A DNA stretch of 64,000 bases from Pseudonocardia petroleophila (GTDB lineage Bacteria; Actinomycetota; Actinomycetes; Mycobacteriales; Pseudonocardiaceae), in the NCBI RefSeq assembly GCF_014235185.1, contig NZ_CP060131.1:6021501-6085500 (forward strand). The letters run 5' to 3'. Each line of letters opens with the position of its first letter. The first letter of the stretch is position 1. Positions 6,976-15,144 of the stretch are shown piece by piece. Below the pieces are notes generated by a model. That model did not search any database. It saw only the letters and a list, made by a program, of their open reading frames with translations, and was not told the DNA's origin. Both the position numbers and the translations under genes were made by a program.

Positions 6976-7936
6976 CCAGCGCCTCCCGCAGCCGCGCGTC
7001 GCGCGCCCGGCGCTCGGCGCGCAGGGCGAGGGCGCCGTCGAGGTCGACCTCCACGAACCGGGTGCGGGTGCCGGGGGCCGACTGCGCCACCACGTCGAGG
7101 TCGCCGGACAGGACCGTCGCCACCATCATGTAGCCGCCGCCGGACACCGCGTCGCGGTGCAGCACGATCGGCTCGACGCTGCCCGGCACCTGGATCGAGC
7201 CGATCGGGTACGGGGCGTCGACGATGTTGGACGGGTCCTGCCCCGCCCCGAACGGCGGCTCCCGGTCGACGGTCTCCAGCTCGGCGCCGGAGTAGCGGAA
7301 GCCGATGCGGTCGGCGACCGGCGTGAGCTTCCAGGTGGTGTCCAGGAACGTCGCGCGACCGCCCGCGGTGAGGCGGTGGTCGTAGAGGCCCATCATCACG
7401 CGGACCTCGACGTCCTTGGAGTACGTCGTCCGCAGGTCCTCGGGCACCGAGCGCCCGGCCGACCCGGACCCGGAGCCGACGGGGAGCACATCGCCCGCGG
7501 CCAGCGGACGGCCGGAGAACCCGCCCAGCGCGCCGAGCCCGTAGGTGGAGCGGCTGCCCAGCACCACCGGCACGTCGACGCCGCCGGAGACCGCGACGTA
7601 GGCCCGCGCGCCGCCGGTGAGGTAGGCGAAGGACAGCACGTCCCCGGCGTCGACGGCGAAGGACTCCCACTGCGGGCGCTCCTCCCCGTTGACCTTCGGC
7701 ACCATCGCCGCGCCCGTCACGGCGACGACCGCGGCCTCGGAGAACACCAGCTCCGGGCCCATGTAGACGCACTCGAGCACGGCGTCGCCCTCGGCGTTGC
7801 CGACGAGCAGGTTGGCCGCGCGCAGCGAGTACTGGTCGAGCGCGCCCGACGGCGGGATGCCCAGGTCGTAGTAGCCGGTGCGGCCGGCGTCCTGCACCGT
7901 GGTCGACAGACCGGGCTTGCGCACCTCGATCGTCAT
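6971..7936 (-). CDS. pxpC: KipA/PxpC-type biotin-dependent carboxyltransferase-family subunit
   Basis: A 321-residue AHS2-domain protein with the typical start MTIEVRKPGLSTTVQDAGR and the GIPPSGALDQYSLRAANLLVGN segment. It is homologous to B. subtilis KipA, 5-oxoprolinase subunit C (PxpC) and the C-terminal half of the urea carboxylase transferase domain. In PxpABC it forms, with PxpB, the ATP-dependent phosphorylation half of 5-oxoprolinase; in urea carboxylase the same fold transfers CO2 from carboxybiotin to an amide nitrogen. Its ATG overlaps the PxpB-like stop as ATGA (7933-7936). A biotin carboxylase and carrier in the operon favour a carboxylating role here. Confidence 0.85.
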   Translation of the reverse strand: MTIEVRKPGLSTTVQDAGRTGYYDLGIPPSGALDQYSLRAANLLVGNAEGDAVLECVYMGPELVFSEAAVVAVTGAAMVPKVNGEERPQWESFAVDAGDVLSFAYLTGGARAYVAVSGGVDVPVVLGSRSTYGLGALGGFSGRPLAAGDVLPVGSGSGSAGRSVPEDLRTTYSKDVEVRVMMGLYDHRLTAGGRATFLDTTWKLTPVADRIGFRYSGAELETVDREPPFGAGQDPSNIVDAPYPIGSIQVPGSVEPIVLHRDAVSGGGYMMVATVLSGDLDVVAQSAPGTRTRFVEVDLDGALALRAERRARDARLREALG

Positions 7937-8805
7937 GCGAGCACCTCCAGCAGGCGGGCGTTGTAGCCGTCGGGGTCGTCGAGGAACGGGGCCAGCGCGA
8001 ACTCCACCGGCGCCTGCCGGATGCGGAACGTGCCCGCCTCCACCTCGGCCAGCCGGGCGTCGTACTCGTCGCGGTCGATCGGCCGGAACTTCACGATGTC
8101 GCCGGGGCGGAAGAACACCATGAAGTCGGTGAAGTCCGGGAGCGACTGCGTGGGGTCGTAGATCGGCGCGGGGGTGATGCCGAACATCTGGTACCCGCCG
8201 GCACCGCGGACGGAGTAGATGCAGGAGAAGCAGCCGCCGTAGCCGACGGTCTGCTTCGGGGTGTCGGTGCGCGGGCGCAGGTACTTCGGCACGACGATCT
8301 GCCGGTCCCGGGGCACCATCTGGTACTTGAACGGCAGGCCCGCGACGAAGCCGACCATCGAGGTGAACCACGGCGACCCGGAGTGCGCGGCGATGAACTC
8401 GTCCTCGGAGGCGTAGCCGTTGATGCGCGCGGCGTAGGAGATGTCGGTGCCGTCGGGGTCCTGGTGGCGGTCGCGGAACCGCATGAGGGTCTCGGTGGTC
8501 CACGGGTCGCGGTAGAGCACCGGGATCTCCAGGACGCGGGTGGGCAGCGCGACGTCGGACGCGTCGCCCACCTGCTCCTCCAGCGCCTGGAGCTGCGCCA
8601 TCAGGGTGTGCGGGTCGAGCACGTCGGGGTCGTAGCGCACCTGGTAGGAGGCGTTGGCCGGACAGATGTCGACCAGCCCGTCGGGGCGCTGCTCGCGCAG
8701 GGCGTTCGTGATCGCCATCGCCCGGAAGTTGGCTTGCAGGCTCATCTCCTCGGCGAGCTCGACGAAGACGAACTCGTCGCCGCCCCAGCTGTAGCGCGCG
8801 CTCAT
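7933..8805 (-). CDS. pxpB: KipI/PxpB-type AHS1-domain carboxyltransferase-family subunit
   Basis: A 290-residue AHS1 protein (KipI, PxpB, N-terminal half of the urea carboxylase transferase domain), somewhat longer than the usual 220-240. The family signature GCFSCIYSVRGAGGYQMFGITPAPIYDP aligns with the conserved G-x-x-P-G-G-W-x-x-I-G-R-T region, and PKYLRPRTDTPKQTVGYGG precedes it. It acts as a pair with the PxpC-like neighbour. The start overlaps the biotin carboxylase stop as ATGA (8802-8805), implying coupled translation and a stoichiometric complex. Confidence 0.83.
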   Translation of the reverse strand: MSARYSWGGDEFVFVELAEEMSLQANFRAMAITNALREQRPDGLVDICPANASYQVRYDPDVLDPHTLMAQLQALEEQVGDASDVALPTRVLEIPVLYRDPWTTETLMRFRDRHQDPDGTDISYAARINGYASEDEFIAAHSGSPWFTSMVGFVAGLPFKYQMVPRDRQIVVPKYLRPRTDTPKQTVGYGGCFSCIYSVRGAGGYQMFGITPAPIYDPTQSLPDFTDFMVFFRPGDIVKFRPIDRDEYDARLAEVEAGTFRIRQAPVEFALAPFLDDPDGYNARLLEVLA

Positions 8806-10136
8806 AGCCACTCCTCCAGCGTTCCGGTGTGGAACTCCCCCGCGGCGAACCACGGCTCGTCCAGCAGTGCGCGGTGCATCGACGTCGTCGTCGGCACCCC
8901 CTCGACCTCCAGCTCGGCCAGCGCGCGGCGCGAGCGGCGGATCGCCTCGTCGCGGTCGGCGCCCCACACGATGACCTTGGCCAGCAGCGAGTCGTAGTAC
9001 GGCGAGACGGCCGAGTCGGGCTCCAGCCAGGTGTCGCTGCGCACCCACGGCCCGGCCGGGAGGTGCACCCGCCCGACCTTCCCGGGCTGCGGCAGGAACC
9101 CCTTGTCGGGGTCCTCGGCGCAGATCCGGAACTCGATCGCGTGCCCGCGCGCCGCGATGTCGTCCTGGGCGAGCCGCAGCGGCTCCCCCGCGGCGATCCG
9201 CAGCTGCTCGGCCACCAGGTCGACGCCCGTGACGAGCTCGGTCGTCGGGTGCTCCACCTGGATGCGGGTGTTCATCTCGATGAAGAAGTACTCGCCGGTC
9301 TCGTCGTCGACGAGGAACTCGACGGTGCCCGCGCTGCGGTAGCCGCACTCGGTGGCCAGCCGCACCGCGGCCTCGGTCATCGCCGCGCGCACGTCGTCAC
9401 CGATCCCGGGGGCGGTGGCCTCCTCCACGACCTTCTGCCTGCGGCGCTGCAGCGAGCACTCGCGCTCGAACAGGTGCACCGCCGACTCCCCGTCGCCGAG
9501 GACCTGCACCTCGACGTGCCGGGCCCGGCGGACGAACCGCTCCAGGTACATGCGGCCGTCGCCGAACGCGGTGGACGCCTCGCGCGACGCCTGCGGGAAC
9601 CCCTTCCGGAGCCCCGCCTCGTCCTCGACGACCCGGATGCCGCGCCCGCCGCCGCCCGCGGCGGCCTTGAGCATCACCGGGTAGCCGACCTCGTCCGCGG
9701 CGGCCACCGCGGCGTCGACGTCCTCCACCCCGCCCGGTGTGCCCGGCACGGTCGGCACGCCCGCGTCGCGCGCGACCTCCCGCGCCGCGACCTTGTCGCC
9801 CATCCGCTCGATCGTCGCGGCGTCGGGGCCGACGAACGTCAGCCCGGCGTCGACGACGGCCGCGGCGAACGACGCCCGCTCGGAGAGGAACCCGTAGCCG
9901 GGGTGCACCGCGTCGGCGCCGGACTCCTTCGCCGCCTCGATCAGGCCGTCGACGACGAGGTAGCTCTTCGCCGCCTGCGCCGGGCCGATGCGCACGGCCC
10001 GGTCGGCGAGGCGCACGTGCGGCGCGTCGACGTCGGCGTCGCTGTGCACCGCCACGGTCTCGATGCCGAGGTCGCGGGCGGCGCGGACGATCCGGACGGC
10101 GATCTCGCCGCGGTTGGCGACGAGCAGCCGCCTCAC
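8802..10136 (-). CDS. Biotin carboxylase subunit (AccC-type)
   Basis: A 444-residue ATP-grasp biotin carboxylase. It begins VRRLLVANRGEIAVRI and carries the HPGYGFLSE motif, the ATP-grasp glycine loop KAAAGGGGRGIRVV, the catalytic FIEMNTRIQVEHPTTE segment and the C-terminal GKVGRVHLPAG region. It carboxylates biotin on a carrier using ATP and bicarbonate. The GTG start overlaps the BCCP stop as GTGA (10133-10136). No acyl-CoA carboxyltransferase lies nearby; the partners are KipI/KipA subunits, so the acceptor is more likely an amide or lactam than an acyl-CoA. Confidence 0.92.
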   Translation of the reverse strand: MRRLLVANRGEIAVRIVRAARDLGIETVAVHSDADVDAPHVRLADRAVRIGPAQAAKSYLVVDGLIEAAKESGADAVHPGYGFLSERASFAAAVVDAGLTFVGPDAATIERMGDKVAAREVARDAGVPTVPGTPGGVEDVDAAVAAADEVGYPVMLKAAAGGGGRGIRVVEDEAGLRKGFPQASREASTAFGDGRMYLERFVRRARHVEVQVLGDGESAVHLFERECSLQRRRQKVVEEATAPGIGDDVRAAMTEAAVRLATECGYRSAGTVEFLVDDETGEYFFIEMNTRIQVEHPTTELVTGVDLVAEQLRIAAGEPLRLAQDDIAARGHAIEFRICAEDPDKGFLPQPGKVGRVHLPAGPWVRSDTWLEPDSAVSPYYDSLLAKVIVWGADRDEAIRRSRRALAELEVEGVPTTTSMHRALLDEPWFAAGEFHTGTLEEWL

Positions 10137-10375
10137 GCCTCGATCACCGCCACGGCCTGCCCCGCGTCGACCTCGGACTCGTTCTCGACCAGGAACTCCA
10201 CCACGGTGCCCGCCGCGCCGGCCGGCACCTCGTGGAAGGACTTCATGACCTCGACCAGGCCGACCGGGTCGTCGGCGCCGACGGTCTCCCCGGCGTCGGT
10301 GAACAGCGGGCTGTCCGGGTCGGGGCGGCGGTAGAACACACCGGGGATGGGCGAGACGACCTCGTGGCGGGCCAT
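10133..10375 (-). CDS. Stand-alone biotin carboxyl carrier protein with EVMKS motif
   Basis: An 80-residue biotinyl-domain protein consisting of little more than the lipoyl/biotin fold. The modification site is E42-V-M-K45-S-F rather than the usual E-A-M-K-M, with Lys45 as the expected biotinylated residue. It lacks the long N-terminal Ala/Pro linker of fatty-acid AccB. It is 9 bp downstream of PxpA and coupled to the biotin carboxylase by GTGA. It should carry CO2 from the carboxylase to the KipI/KipA-type transferase. Confidence 0.88.
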   Translation of the reverse strand: MARHEVVSPIPGVFYRRPDPDSPLFTDAGETVGADDPVGLVEVMKSFHEVPAGAAGTVVEFLVENESEVDAGQAVAVIEA

Positions 10376-10384
10376 GGGGATCTC

Positions 10385-11104
10385 CTACAGGTGGGGGGCG
10401 AGTGCGGAGCGGACGGCGGTGGCCAGCTCGACCGCGTTGGGGGTGTCGGAGTGCACGCAGACGCAGTCGGCGCGGACCGGGATCTCCGAGCCGTCGACGG
10501 CGGTGGCGACGCCGTCGGTGACCGCCCGCACCGCGCGCTCCGCCGACCGCTCCGGGTCGAACGCGGCGTGCGTGCGGGTGATGATCAGCGAGCCGTCGGG
10601 GCGGTAGTCGAGGTCGGCGTAGTACTCGGAGATGAACCCCGCGTCGCGGGAGCCCCAGACCTGCTCGTGCACGGTGCCGGCCATGCCCATCAGCGGCACG
10701 CCGAACACGTCGGCGGCGTCGGCGATCGCGCCGGCCACCTCCTCGTCGCGGGCGGCCATGCCGTAGAGCGAGCCGTGCGCCTTGACGTGGTTGAGCTCCA
10801 TGCCCTCCGCGCGCAGGAACGCCGCCAGCGCCCCCACCTGGTAGAGCACGGCCGCGGTGAGCTCGGAGCGGTCCATCTTCATCTCGCGGCGGCCGAAGCC
10901 CTCGCGGTCGGGCAGCGACGGGTGCGCCCCGACCCGCACCCCGTTGGCCTTGGCCAGCTTCACCGTCGACGCCATCACCGACGGGTCCGAGGCGTGGAAC
11001 CCGCACGCCACGTTGGCCAGCGTGATCAGCGGCATCAGCCCCTCGTCGTCGCCGCAGCGGTAGATCGAGAACGCCTCGCCCATGTCGCAGTTGATGTCGA
11101 CCAT
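10385..11104 (-). CDS. pxpA: LamB/YcsF-family protein, 5-oxoprolinase subunit A-like (PxpA)
   Basis: A 239-residue LamB_YcsF protein with the full family pattern: VDINCDMGEAFSIYRCGDD, NVACGFHASDPSVM, GAHPSLPDREGFGRREM, VKAHGSLYG and a C-terminal CVHSDTPNA. In PxpABC this subunit hydrolyses the activated lactam; Asp and His residues in those motifs likely form the active site. It follows the molybdenum hydroxylase by 3 bp and precedes the BCCP by 9 bp. Together with PxpB/PxpC it implies hydrolysis of a lactam or amide. Confidence 0.9.
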   Translation of the reverse strand: MVDINCDMGEAFSIYRCGDDEGLMPLITLANVACGFHASDPSVMASTVKLAKANGVRVGAHPSLPDREGFGRREMKMDRSELTAAVLYQVGALAAFLRAEGMELNHVKAHGSLYGMAARDEEVAGAIADAADVFGVPLMGMAGTVHEQVWGSRDAGFISEYYADLDYRPDGSLIITRTHAAFDPERSAERAVRAVTDGVATAVDGSEIPVRADCVCVHSDTPNAVELATAVRSALAPHL

Positions 11105-11107
11105 GAC

Positions 11108-13477
11108 TTATCCCCGCGCCTCCTGGATGGCCCGCCACACCCGCTGCGGCGTGGTGGGCATGTCGATGTGCGTCACCCCGAGGTGGGCCACCGCGTCGAT
11201 CACGGCGTTCACCACGGCGGGCGACGAGCCGATCGCCCCCGACTCCCCGATGCCCTTGACGCCCATCGGGTTCGTCGGCGACGGCGTGACCGTACTGCCG
11301 AGCTCGATGTGCGGCAGGTCCGAGGCCGCGGCGAACTGGTAGTCGGCGAGGGTGGCCGTGGTCGGGTTGCCGTCGGCGTCGAACGTGGCCTCCTCGAACA
11401 TGGCCTGCCCGATCCCCTGCGCGATGCCGCCGTGCAGCTGGCCTGCCACGATCTCCGGGTTGACGACGTGCCCGCAGTCGTCGACCGCGACGAACCGGCG
11501 GATCTTCGAGAACCCGGTCTCGGTGTCGACCTCCATCACGCAGATGTGCGTGCCGAAGGGCCATGTGAAGTTGGGCGGGTCGAACGCGTTCTCCGCGGTG
11601 AGCAGCGGCTCCATGCCCTCGGGCAGGTTGTCGGCCAGGTAGGCGGCCATCGCCACCTCCTGGATCGTGATGCCCGCGTCGGTGCCGCCGACGGCGAACC
11701 GCCCGTTCTCGAACGACAGGTCGTCCTCGGAGGCCTCCAGCAGGTGCGCGGCGATCGTCTTCGCCTTGTCGACGACCTTGTGCGCGGCCAGGTGCACCGA
11801 CACCCCGCCGACGGGGAGGCTGCGCGAGCCGTAGGTGTCGCGGCCGAACGGGGCGATGGCGGTGTCGGAGTGCAGCACCTCGACGTCGTCGGGGTGCACG
11901 CCGAGGGCGTCGGCCGCGATCTGCGACCACGCCGTCTCGTGGCCCTGCCCGTGCGGCGAGGTGCCCGTGACGACCTCGACCTTGCCGCTGACCAGCATCC
12001 GGACCGTCGCGGCCTCCCAGCCGCCGCTCTGCAGCCGTACGCCCGCCGCCACCTTCGACGGCGAGAGCCCGCCGCTCTCGGTGAAGTTGCCGATGCCGAT
12101 GCCGATCTGCACCGGGTCGCCGGACGCCCGGCGCTGCTCCTGCTCGGCGCGGACGGCGTCGTAGTCGACCAGGCGCATGGCCTCGCGCATGCACGGCTCG
12201 TAGTCGCCCGAGTCGTACAGGACGCCGGAGGGGACGGTGCGCGGCTCGAGGAACTTCGGGTGCAGGTTGATCAGCCGCACCTCGGCCGCGTCCATGCCCA
12301 GCTCGCGCGCCAGGTCGTCCATGATCCGCTCGTGGGCGTAGGCCGCCTCGGACCGCCCGGCGCCGCGGTAGGCGTCGGTCGGGGTGAGGTTGGTGAACAC
12401 GCCCTTGCAGTCGAAGGAGTAGGACCCGAAGTCGTAGAGCCCGCAGTAGGTGAACGCCCCGAACACCGCGATGCCCGGGGTGAGCAGCTGCAGGTAGGCG
12501 CCCATGTCGGCGAGCAGCTCCACCTTCATCCCGAGGATCTTGCCCTCGCGGGTGGCCGCCACCGCCATCTTCTGCACCTGGCCGCGGCCGTGGGTGGTGG
12601 CGATGTGGTGGTCCGAGCGGGTCTCGTTCCACCGCACCGGCTTCTTGAGCCGCCGAGCGAGCGCGAGGGCCAGCGCCTCCTCGGCGTAGACGTTGAGCTT
12701 GGCCCCGAACCCGCCGCCGACGTCGGGGGCGATCACCCGCAGCTTCGAGTCGGGCATGCCGACGACCATCGCGCCGATGTCGCGGAGGAAGTGCGGCACC
12801 TGCGTGGAGGAGTAGATCGTGAACCCGCCGCCGACCGGGTCGGGGCTGACGAGGACCGCGCGCGGCTCCATCGGCGAGGGCAGCACGCGCTGCTGCAGGT
12901 AGCGGCCCTCGACGACGACGTCGGCCTCGGCGAACGCCGCGTCGACGTCACCGGTGGCCAGAGGCCACGTGTAGCAGTGGTTGGTGCCCAGCGCCTCGTG
13001 GACGAGCGGGGCGCCCGGCTCCAGCGCGGCCTCCACGTCGAACACGGCCGGCAGCGCCTCGTAGTCGACCTCGACCAGGCCGAGCGCGTCCTCCGCGGTC
13101 GCCGCGTCCGTGGCGAGCACGACCGCCACGCCGTCGCCGACGTGGTTGACCTCGTCGACGGCCAGCGGCGGGTGCTCGGGGATCTTGATGTCCTCGGTGA
13201 CCGGCCAGCCGCAGGGCAGCCCGATCGCGAACTCCGAGGCCAGGTCGGCGCCGGTGAACGCGGCGACGACGCCGGGGAGGGCGAGCGCGGCGGTGAGGTC
13301 GATCGAGGTGATCCGGGCGTGGGCGAGCGGGCTGCGCAGGACGGCCAGGTGCAGGGCACCGGGCATCGCGATGCCGTCGGTGAACGTGCCCTGCCCCGTG
13401 ATCAGCGCGGCGTCCTCGCGCCGCAGGATGCTCTGACCGACGAACTTCTCGGTGGACTTCTCGGTGGTCGCGGTCAC
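11108..13477 (-). CDS. Orphan molybdenum hydroxylase large subunit (xanthine dehydrogenase/CoxL family, form II-like)
   Basis: A 789-residue molybdopterin-cytosine-dinucleotide-binding subunit. The N-terminal a/b hammerhead domain (GQSILRREDAALITGQGTF) precedes the Mo-binding domains, with GGGFGAK near 253-259 and AYRGAGR at 369-375, the form II signature rather than the AYxCSFR of true CO dehydrogenase. KGIGES near the C-terminus supplies the catalytic glutamate. Start is GTG 13477 with GAGGGAG upstream. No FAD (CoxM) or 2Fe-2S (CoxS) subunit is adjacent, which is unusual. It is the first gene of the lactam-type operon and probably hydroxylates an N-heterocycle or aldehyde-like carbon. Confidence 0.9.
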   Translation of the reverse strand: MTATTEKSTEKFVGQSILRREDAALITGQGTFTDGIAMPGALHLAVLRSPLAHARITSIDLTAALALPGVVAAFTGADLASEFAIGLPCGWPVTEDIKIPEHPPLAVDEVNHVGDGVAVVLATDAATAEDALGLVEVDYEALPAVFDVEAALEPGAPLVHEALGTNHCYTWPLATGDVDAAFAEADVVVEGRYLQQRVLPSPMEPRAVLVSPDPVGGGFTIYSSTQVPHFLRDIGAMVVGMPDSKLRVIAPDVGGGFGAKLNVYAEEALALALARRLKKPVRWNETRSDHHIATTHGRGQVQKMAVAATREGKILGMKVELLADMGAYLQLLTPGIAVFGAFTYCGLYDFGSYSFDCKGVFTNLTPTDAYRGAGRSEAAYAHERIMDDLARELGMDAAEVRLINLHPKFLEPRTVPSGVLYDSGDYEPCMREAMRLVDYDAVRAEQEQRRASGDPVQIGIGIGNFTESGGLSPSKVAAGVRLQSGGWEAATVRMLVSGKVEVVTGTSPHGQGHETAWSQIAADALGVHPDDVEVLHSDTAIAPFGRDTYGSRSLPVGGVSVHLAAHKVVDKAKTIAAHLLEASEDDLSFENGRFAVGGTDAGITIQEVAMAAYLADNLPEGMEPLLTAENAFDPPNFTWPFGTHICVMEVDTETGFSKIRRFVAVDDCGHVVNPEIVAGQLHGGIAQGIGQAMFEEATFDADGNPTTATLADYQFAAASDLPHIELGSTVTPSPTNPMGVKGIGESGAIGSSPAVVNAVIDAVAHLGVTHIDMPTTPQRVWRAIQEARG

Positions 13478-13541
13478 GTGTGCGGCTCCCTCGGCGAGGC
13501 TGCTGACGGGTGGGGCGCGGTGGCGGTTCGGGTGGTCCCCG

Positions 13542-13547
13542 ACGCTA
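13542..13547 (-). promoter_or_regulatory. Predicted -10 box of the molybdenum hydroxylase operon
   Basis: TAGCGT on the minus strand with TTCCGG 17 bases upstream (13565-13570). The gap between the divergent genes holds no other feature except an imperfect inverted repeat (TCCGGA/TCCGA) overlapping this -35 region. Confidence 0.35.
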
Positions 13548-13662
13548 GCGGCCCGGGGGGATGTCCGGAATAGTCCGATCACCCGGAAGATCACCGGCCG
13601 GATCGTGGGACGGAACCGTGCCCGCGGCGCGGATCGTCGTGGCACCACGCCGCTGCGGACGC

Positions 13663-13668
13663 TAGCCT
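13663..13668 (+). promoter_or_regulatory. Predicted -10 box, near-leaderless DUF1992 gene
   Basis: TAGCCT ends 8 bases before the ATG at 13677, so transcription would start at or within two bases of the start codon. No ribosome-binding site is present, consistent with a leaderless mRNA. Confidence 0.4.
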
Positions 13669-13676
13669 CGGACGGC

Positions 13677-14144
13677 ATGGCGCAGGTGCGGGACGGGGAC
13701 CGTCCGTACGAATCGGCGGTCGACCGGGCGATCCGGGAGGCCGCGGAGCGCGGGGCGTTCGACGACCTGCCCGGCAAGGGCAAGCCCCTCCCGCACCTCG
13801 ACGACCCGTCCGAGGACTGGTGGCTGCGCCGCTACCTCGACCGCGAGGGGATCTCCCGGGATCTGCTGCTGCCGCCGTCGGTGCAGCTGCGCAAGGAGCT
13901 CGACCGGCTGCCCGCGACGCTCGCGGCGCTGCGCACCGAGGCCGCCGTCCGCGAGCACGTCCGCGAGGTCAACCGGCGGGTCGCGGAGCACCTGCGCTAC
14001 CCCAGCGGCCCCCGCGTCCCGGTGCACAAGGTCGACGTCGACGCGGCCGTCGCGCGGTGGGCGGCCGACCGGACGGCACCCCCGGCCCCGGCGACCCCAC
14101 CGCCCGCAGCACCGAAGAGCAGGTGGTGGCGGCGGGGCGGGTGA
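13677..14144 (+). CDS. DUF1992 (DnaJ-homologue subfamily C member 28-like) protein
   Basis: A 155-residue soluble protein. The DUF1992 core covers about residues 8-75, with the hallmark AIREAAERGAFDDLPGKGKPL and the following DWWLRRYLDREG. A helical middle and a Pro/Ala-rich basic tail (APKSRWWRRGG) follow. The function of the domain is not established; its eukaryotic relatives are called DNAJC28. It is monocistronic, divergent from the molybdenum hydroxylase, and ends just before a 21-bp-stem palindrome. Confidence 0.88.
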   Translation: MAQVRDGDRPYESAVDRAIREAAERGAFDDLPGKGKPLPHLDDPSEDWWLRRYLDREGISRDLLLPPSVQLRKELDRLPATLAALRTEAAVREHVREVNRRVAEHLRYPSGPRVPVHKVDVDAAVARWAADRTAPPAPATPPPAAPKSRWWRRGG

Positions 14145-14159
14145 CAGGCTCCCCCGATT

Positions 14160-14210
14160 GCAGCATGGCCACCCTCACGCCATCCCGTTGCGTGAAGGTG
14201 GCCATGCTGC
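14160..14210. repeat. Intergenic palindromic repeat, copy 1 (21-bp stem, 9-base loop)
   Basis: The arms 14160-14180 and 14190-14210 are 21-base reverse complements with one mismatch, around the loop CATCCCGTT. The arm begins GCAGCATGGCCACC. A second copy at 21374-21424 has an identical right arm and a near-identical loop. Here it separates the convergent DUF1992 and EamA genes and could serve as a bidirectional terminator. Two copies with conserved loops point to a dispersed REP-like family. Confidence 0.85.
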
Positions 14211-14212
14211 GA

Positions 14213-15025
14213 TCAGACCGGCTCCGCCAGCGCCGCCGGCCGCGCGGTGTTCGTCAGCGCGACCCCGGCGAGGATCAGCGCCCCGCCCAGCGCCTGCACG
14301 GGCGTGAGCAGCTGACCGAGCAGCAGCCAGGACGCGACCGCGGAGACCAGCACCTCCAGCAGCGCGACGAGCGAGCCGCGCGTCGCCCCGATCCGGCGCA
14401 GCGCGGCCACCCCGGTCAGGTAGGCGATCACCGTCGAGACGACGACGAGCAGCCCCGCCGCCACCGGCCACCCGACGTCGACCCCGGCCAGGACCACCCC
14501 CGTGACCGACGGGTCGACGAGCACCGGCAGCACCCCGACCAGGCCGAGCAGCCCGATCAGGACGGCGCCGACCGTCATGCCGACGCCCGCGAGCACGAGC
14601 GGCGGGGTGGCGCTGCTCGCGCGGTCGGCGACGAGGAAGTACGCGGCCTGGCACACGGCGGCCACCAGGCCCCAGACCAGCCCCTCGACGCGCAGGGCCG
14701 CACCCGACCAGACCTGGACGACCAGCGCGAGGCCGACGACCGCGATCCCCGCCCCCAGCACCGTCCGCGGCCCCGGCGGCGACCGGCGGACCAGCCACAC
14801 CCAGCCGATGACCAGGACCGGGCCGAGGTACTCCAGCAGCAGCGCGATCGCCACGGGCAGGTACTGCAGCGCGCTGAAGAACGCCAGCTGCACCCCGGCC
14901 ATGGCGAGCACGCCGTAGAGCAGCAGGGCGGGGCCGTCGGCGCGGATCGCGGCGAGCACCCCGGGTCGGGTGACGGCGAGCAGGACCAGCAGGATCGCCG
15001 CCGCCCCGGCCAGGCGCACCAGCAC
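14213..15025 (-). CDS. EamA/DMT-family transporter (annotated from GTG; true start probably further upstream)
   Basis: The segment from GTG 15025 encodes 270 residues with about nine hydrophobic helices, typical of EamA (RhaT-like) drug/metabolite transporters: VLAMAGVQLAFFSALQYLPV, LLLEYLGPVLVIGWVWLV and a C-terminal GGALILAGVALTN. The reading frame stays open upstream to about 15148 and encodes another typical first helix (LGLALVSAVSFGLSGPFAG), but contains no ATG, GTG or TTG. A CTG at 15148 overlaps the GlcG stop as CTGA and would give 311 residues, the usual length. Substrate unknown. Confidence 0.82.
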   Translation of the reverse strand: MLVRLAGAAAILLVLLAVTRPGVLAAIRADGPALLLYGVLAMAGVQLAFFSALQYLPVAIALLLEYLGPVLVIGWVWLVRRSPPGPRTVLGAGIAVVGLALVVQVWSGAALRVEGLVWGLVAAVCQAAYFLVADRASSATPPLVLAGVGMTVGAVLIGLLGLVGVLPVLVDPSVTGVVLAGVDVGWPVAAGLLVVVSTVIAYLTGVAALRRIGATRGSLVALLEVLVSAVASWLLLGQLLTPVQALGGALILAGVALTNTARPAALAEPV

Positions 15026-15144
15026 CGCACCGGAGGCCGACCAGCCCGCGGACGTCAGCGCGCCGGCGAACGGGCCGGAGAGCCCGAAGGAGACCGCCGA
15101 GACCAGCGCGAGCCCGAGACCCGCGCCGGCCCTGCCCGGGAGGG

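Noticed and set aside
8802..10375. Biotin carboxylase and BCCP as parts of a fatty-acid acetyl-CoA carboxylase
   Set aside because: No AccA/AccD transferase is adjacent; the partners are KipI, KipA and PxpA with coupled translation, and the BCCP lacks the AccB linker and EAMKM motif.
8802..12632. A 1276-codon minus-strand frame covering biotin carboxylase, BCCP, PxpA and part of the Mo hydroxylase
   Set aside because: Only its C-terminal 444 residues look like a protein; the rest is out of frame with three recognisable genes, and a GTG start overlapping the BCCP stop fits better.
11108..13477. Aerobic CO dehydrogenase large subunit
   Set aside because: The active-site loop is AYRGAGR, not AYxCSFR, and no CoxM or CoxS genes are present.
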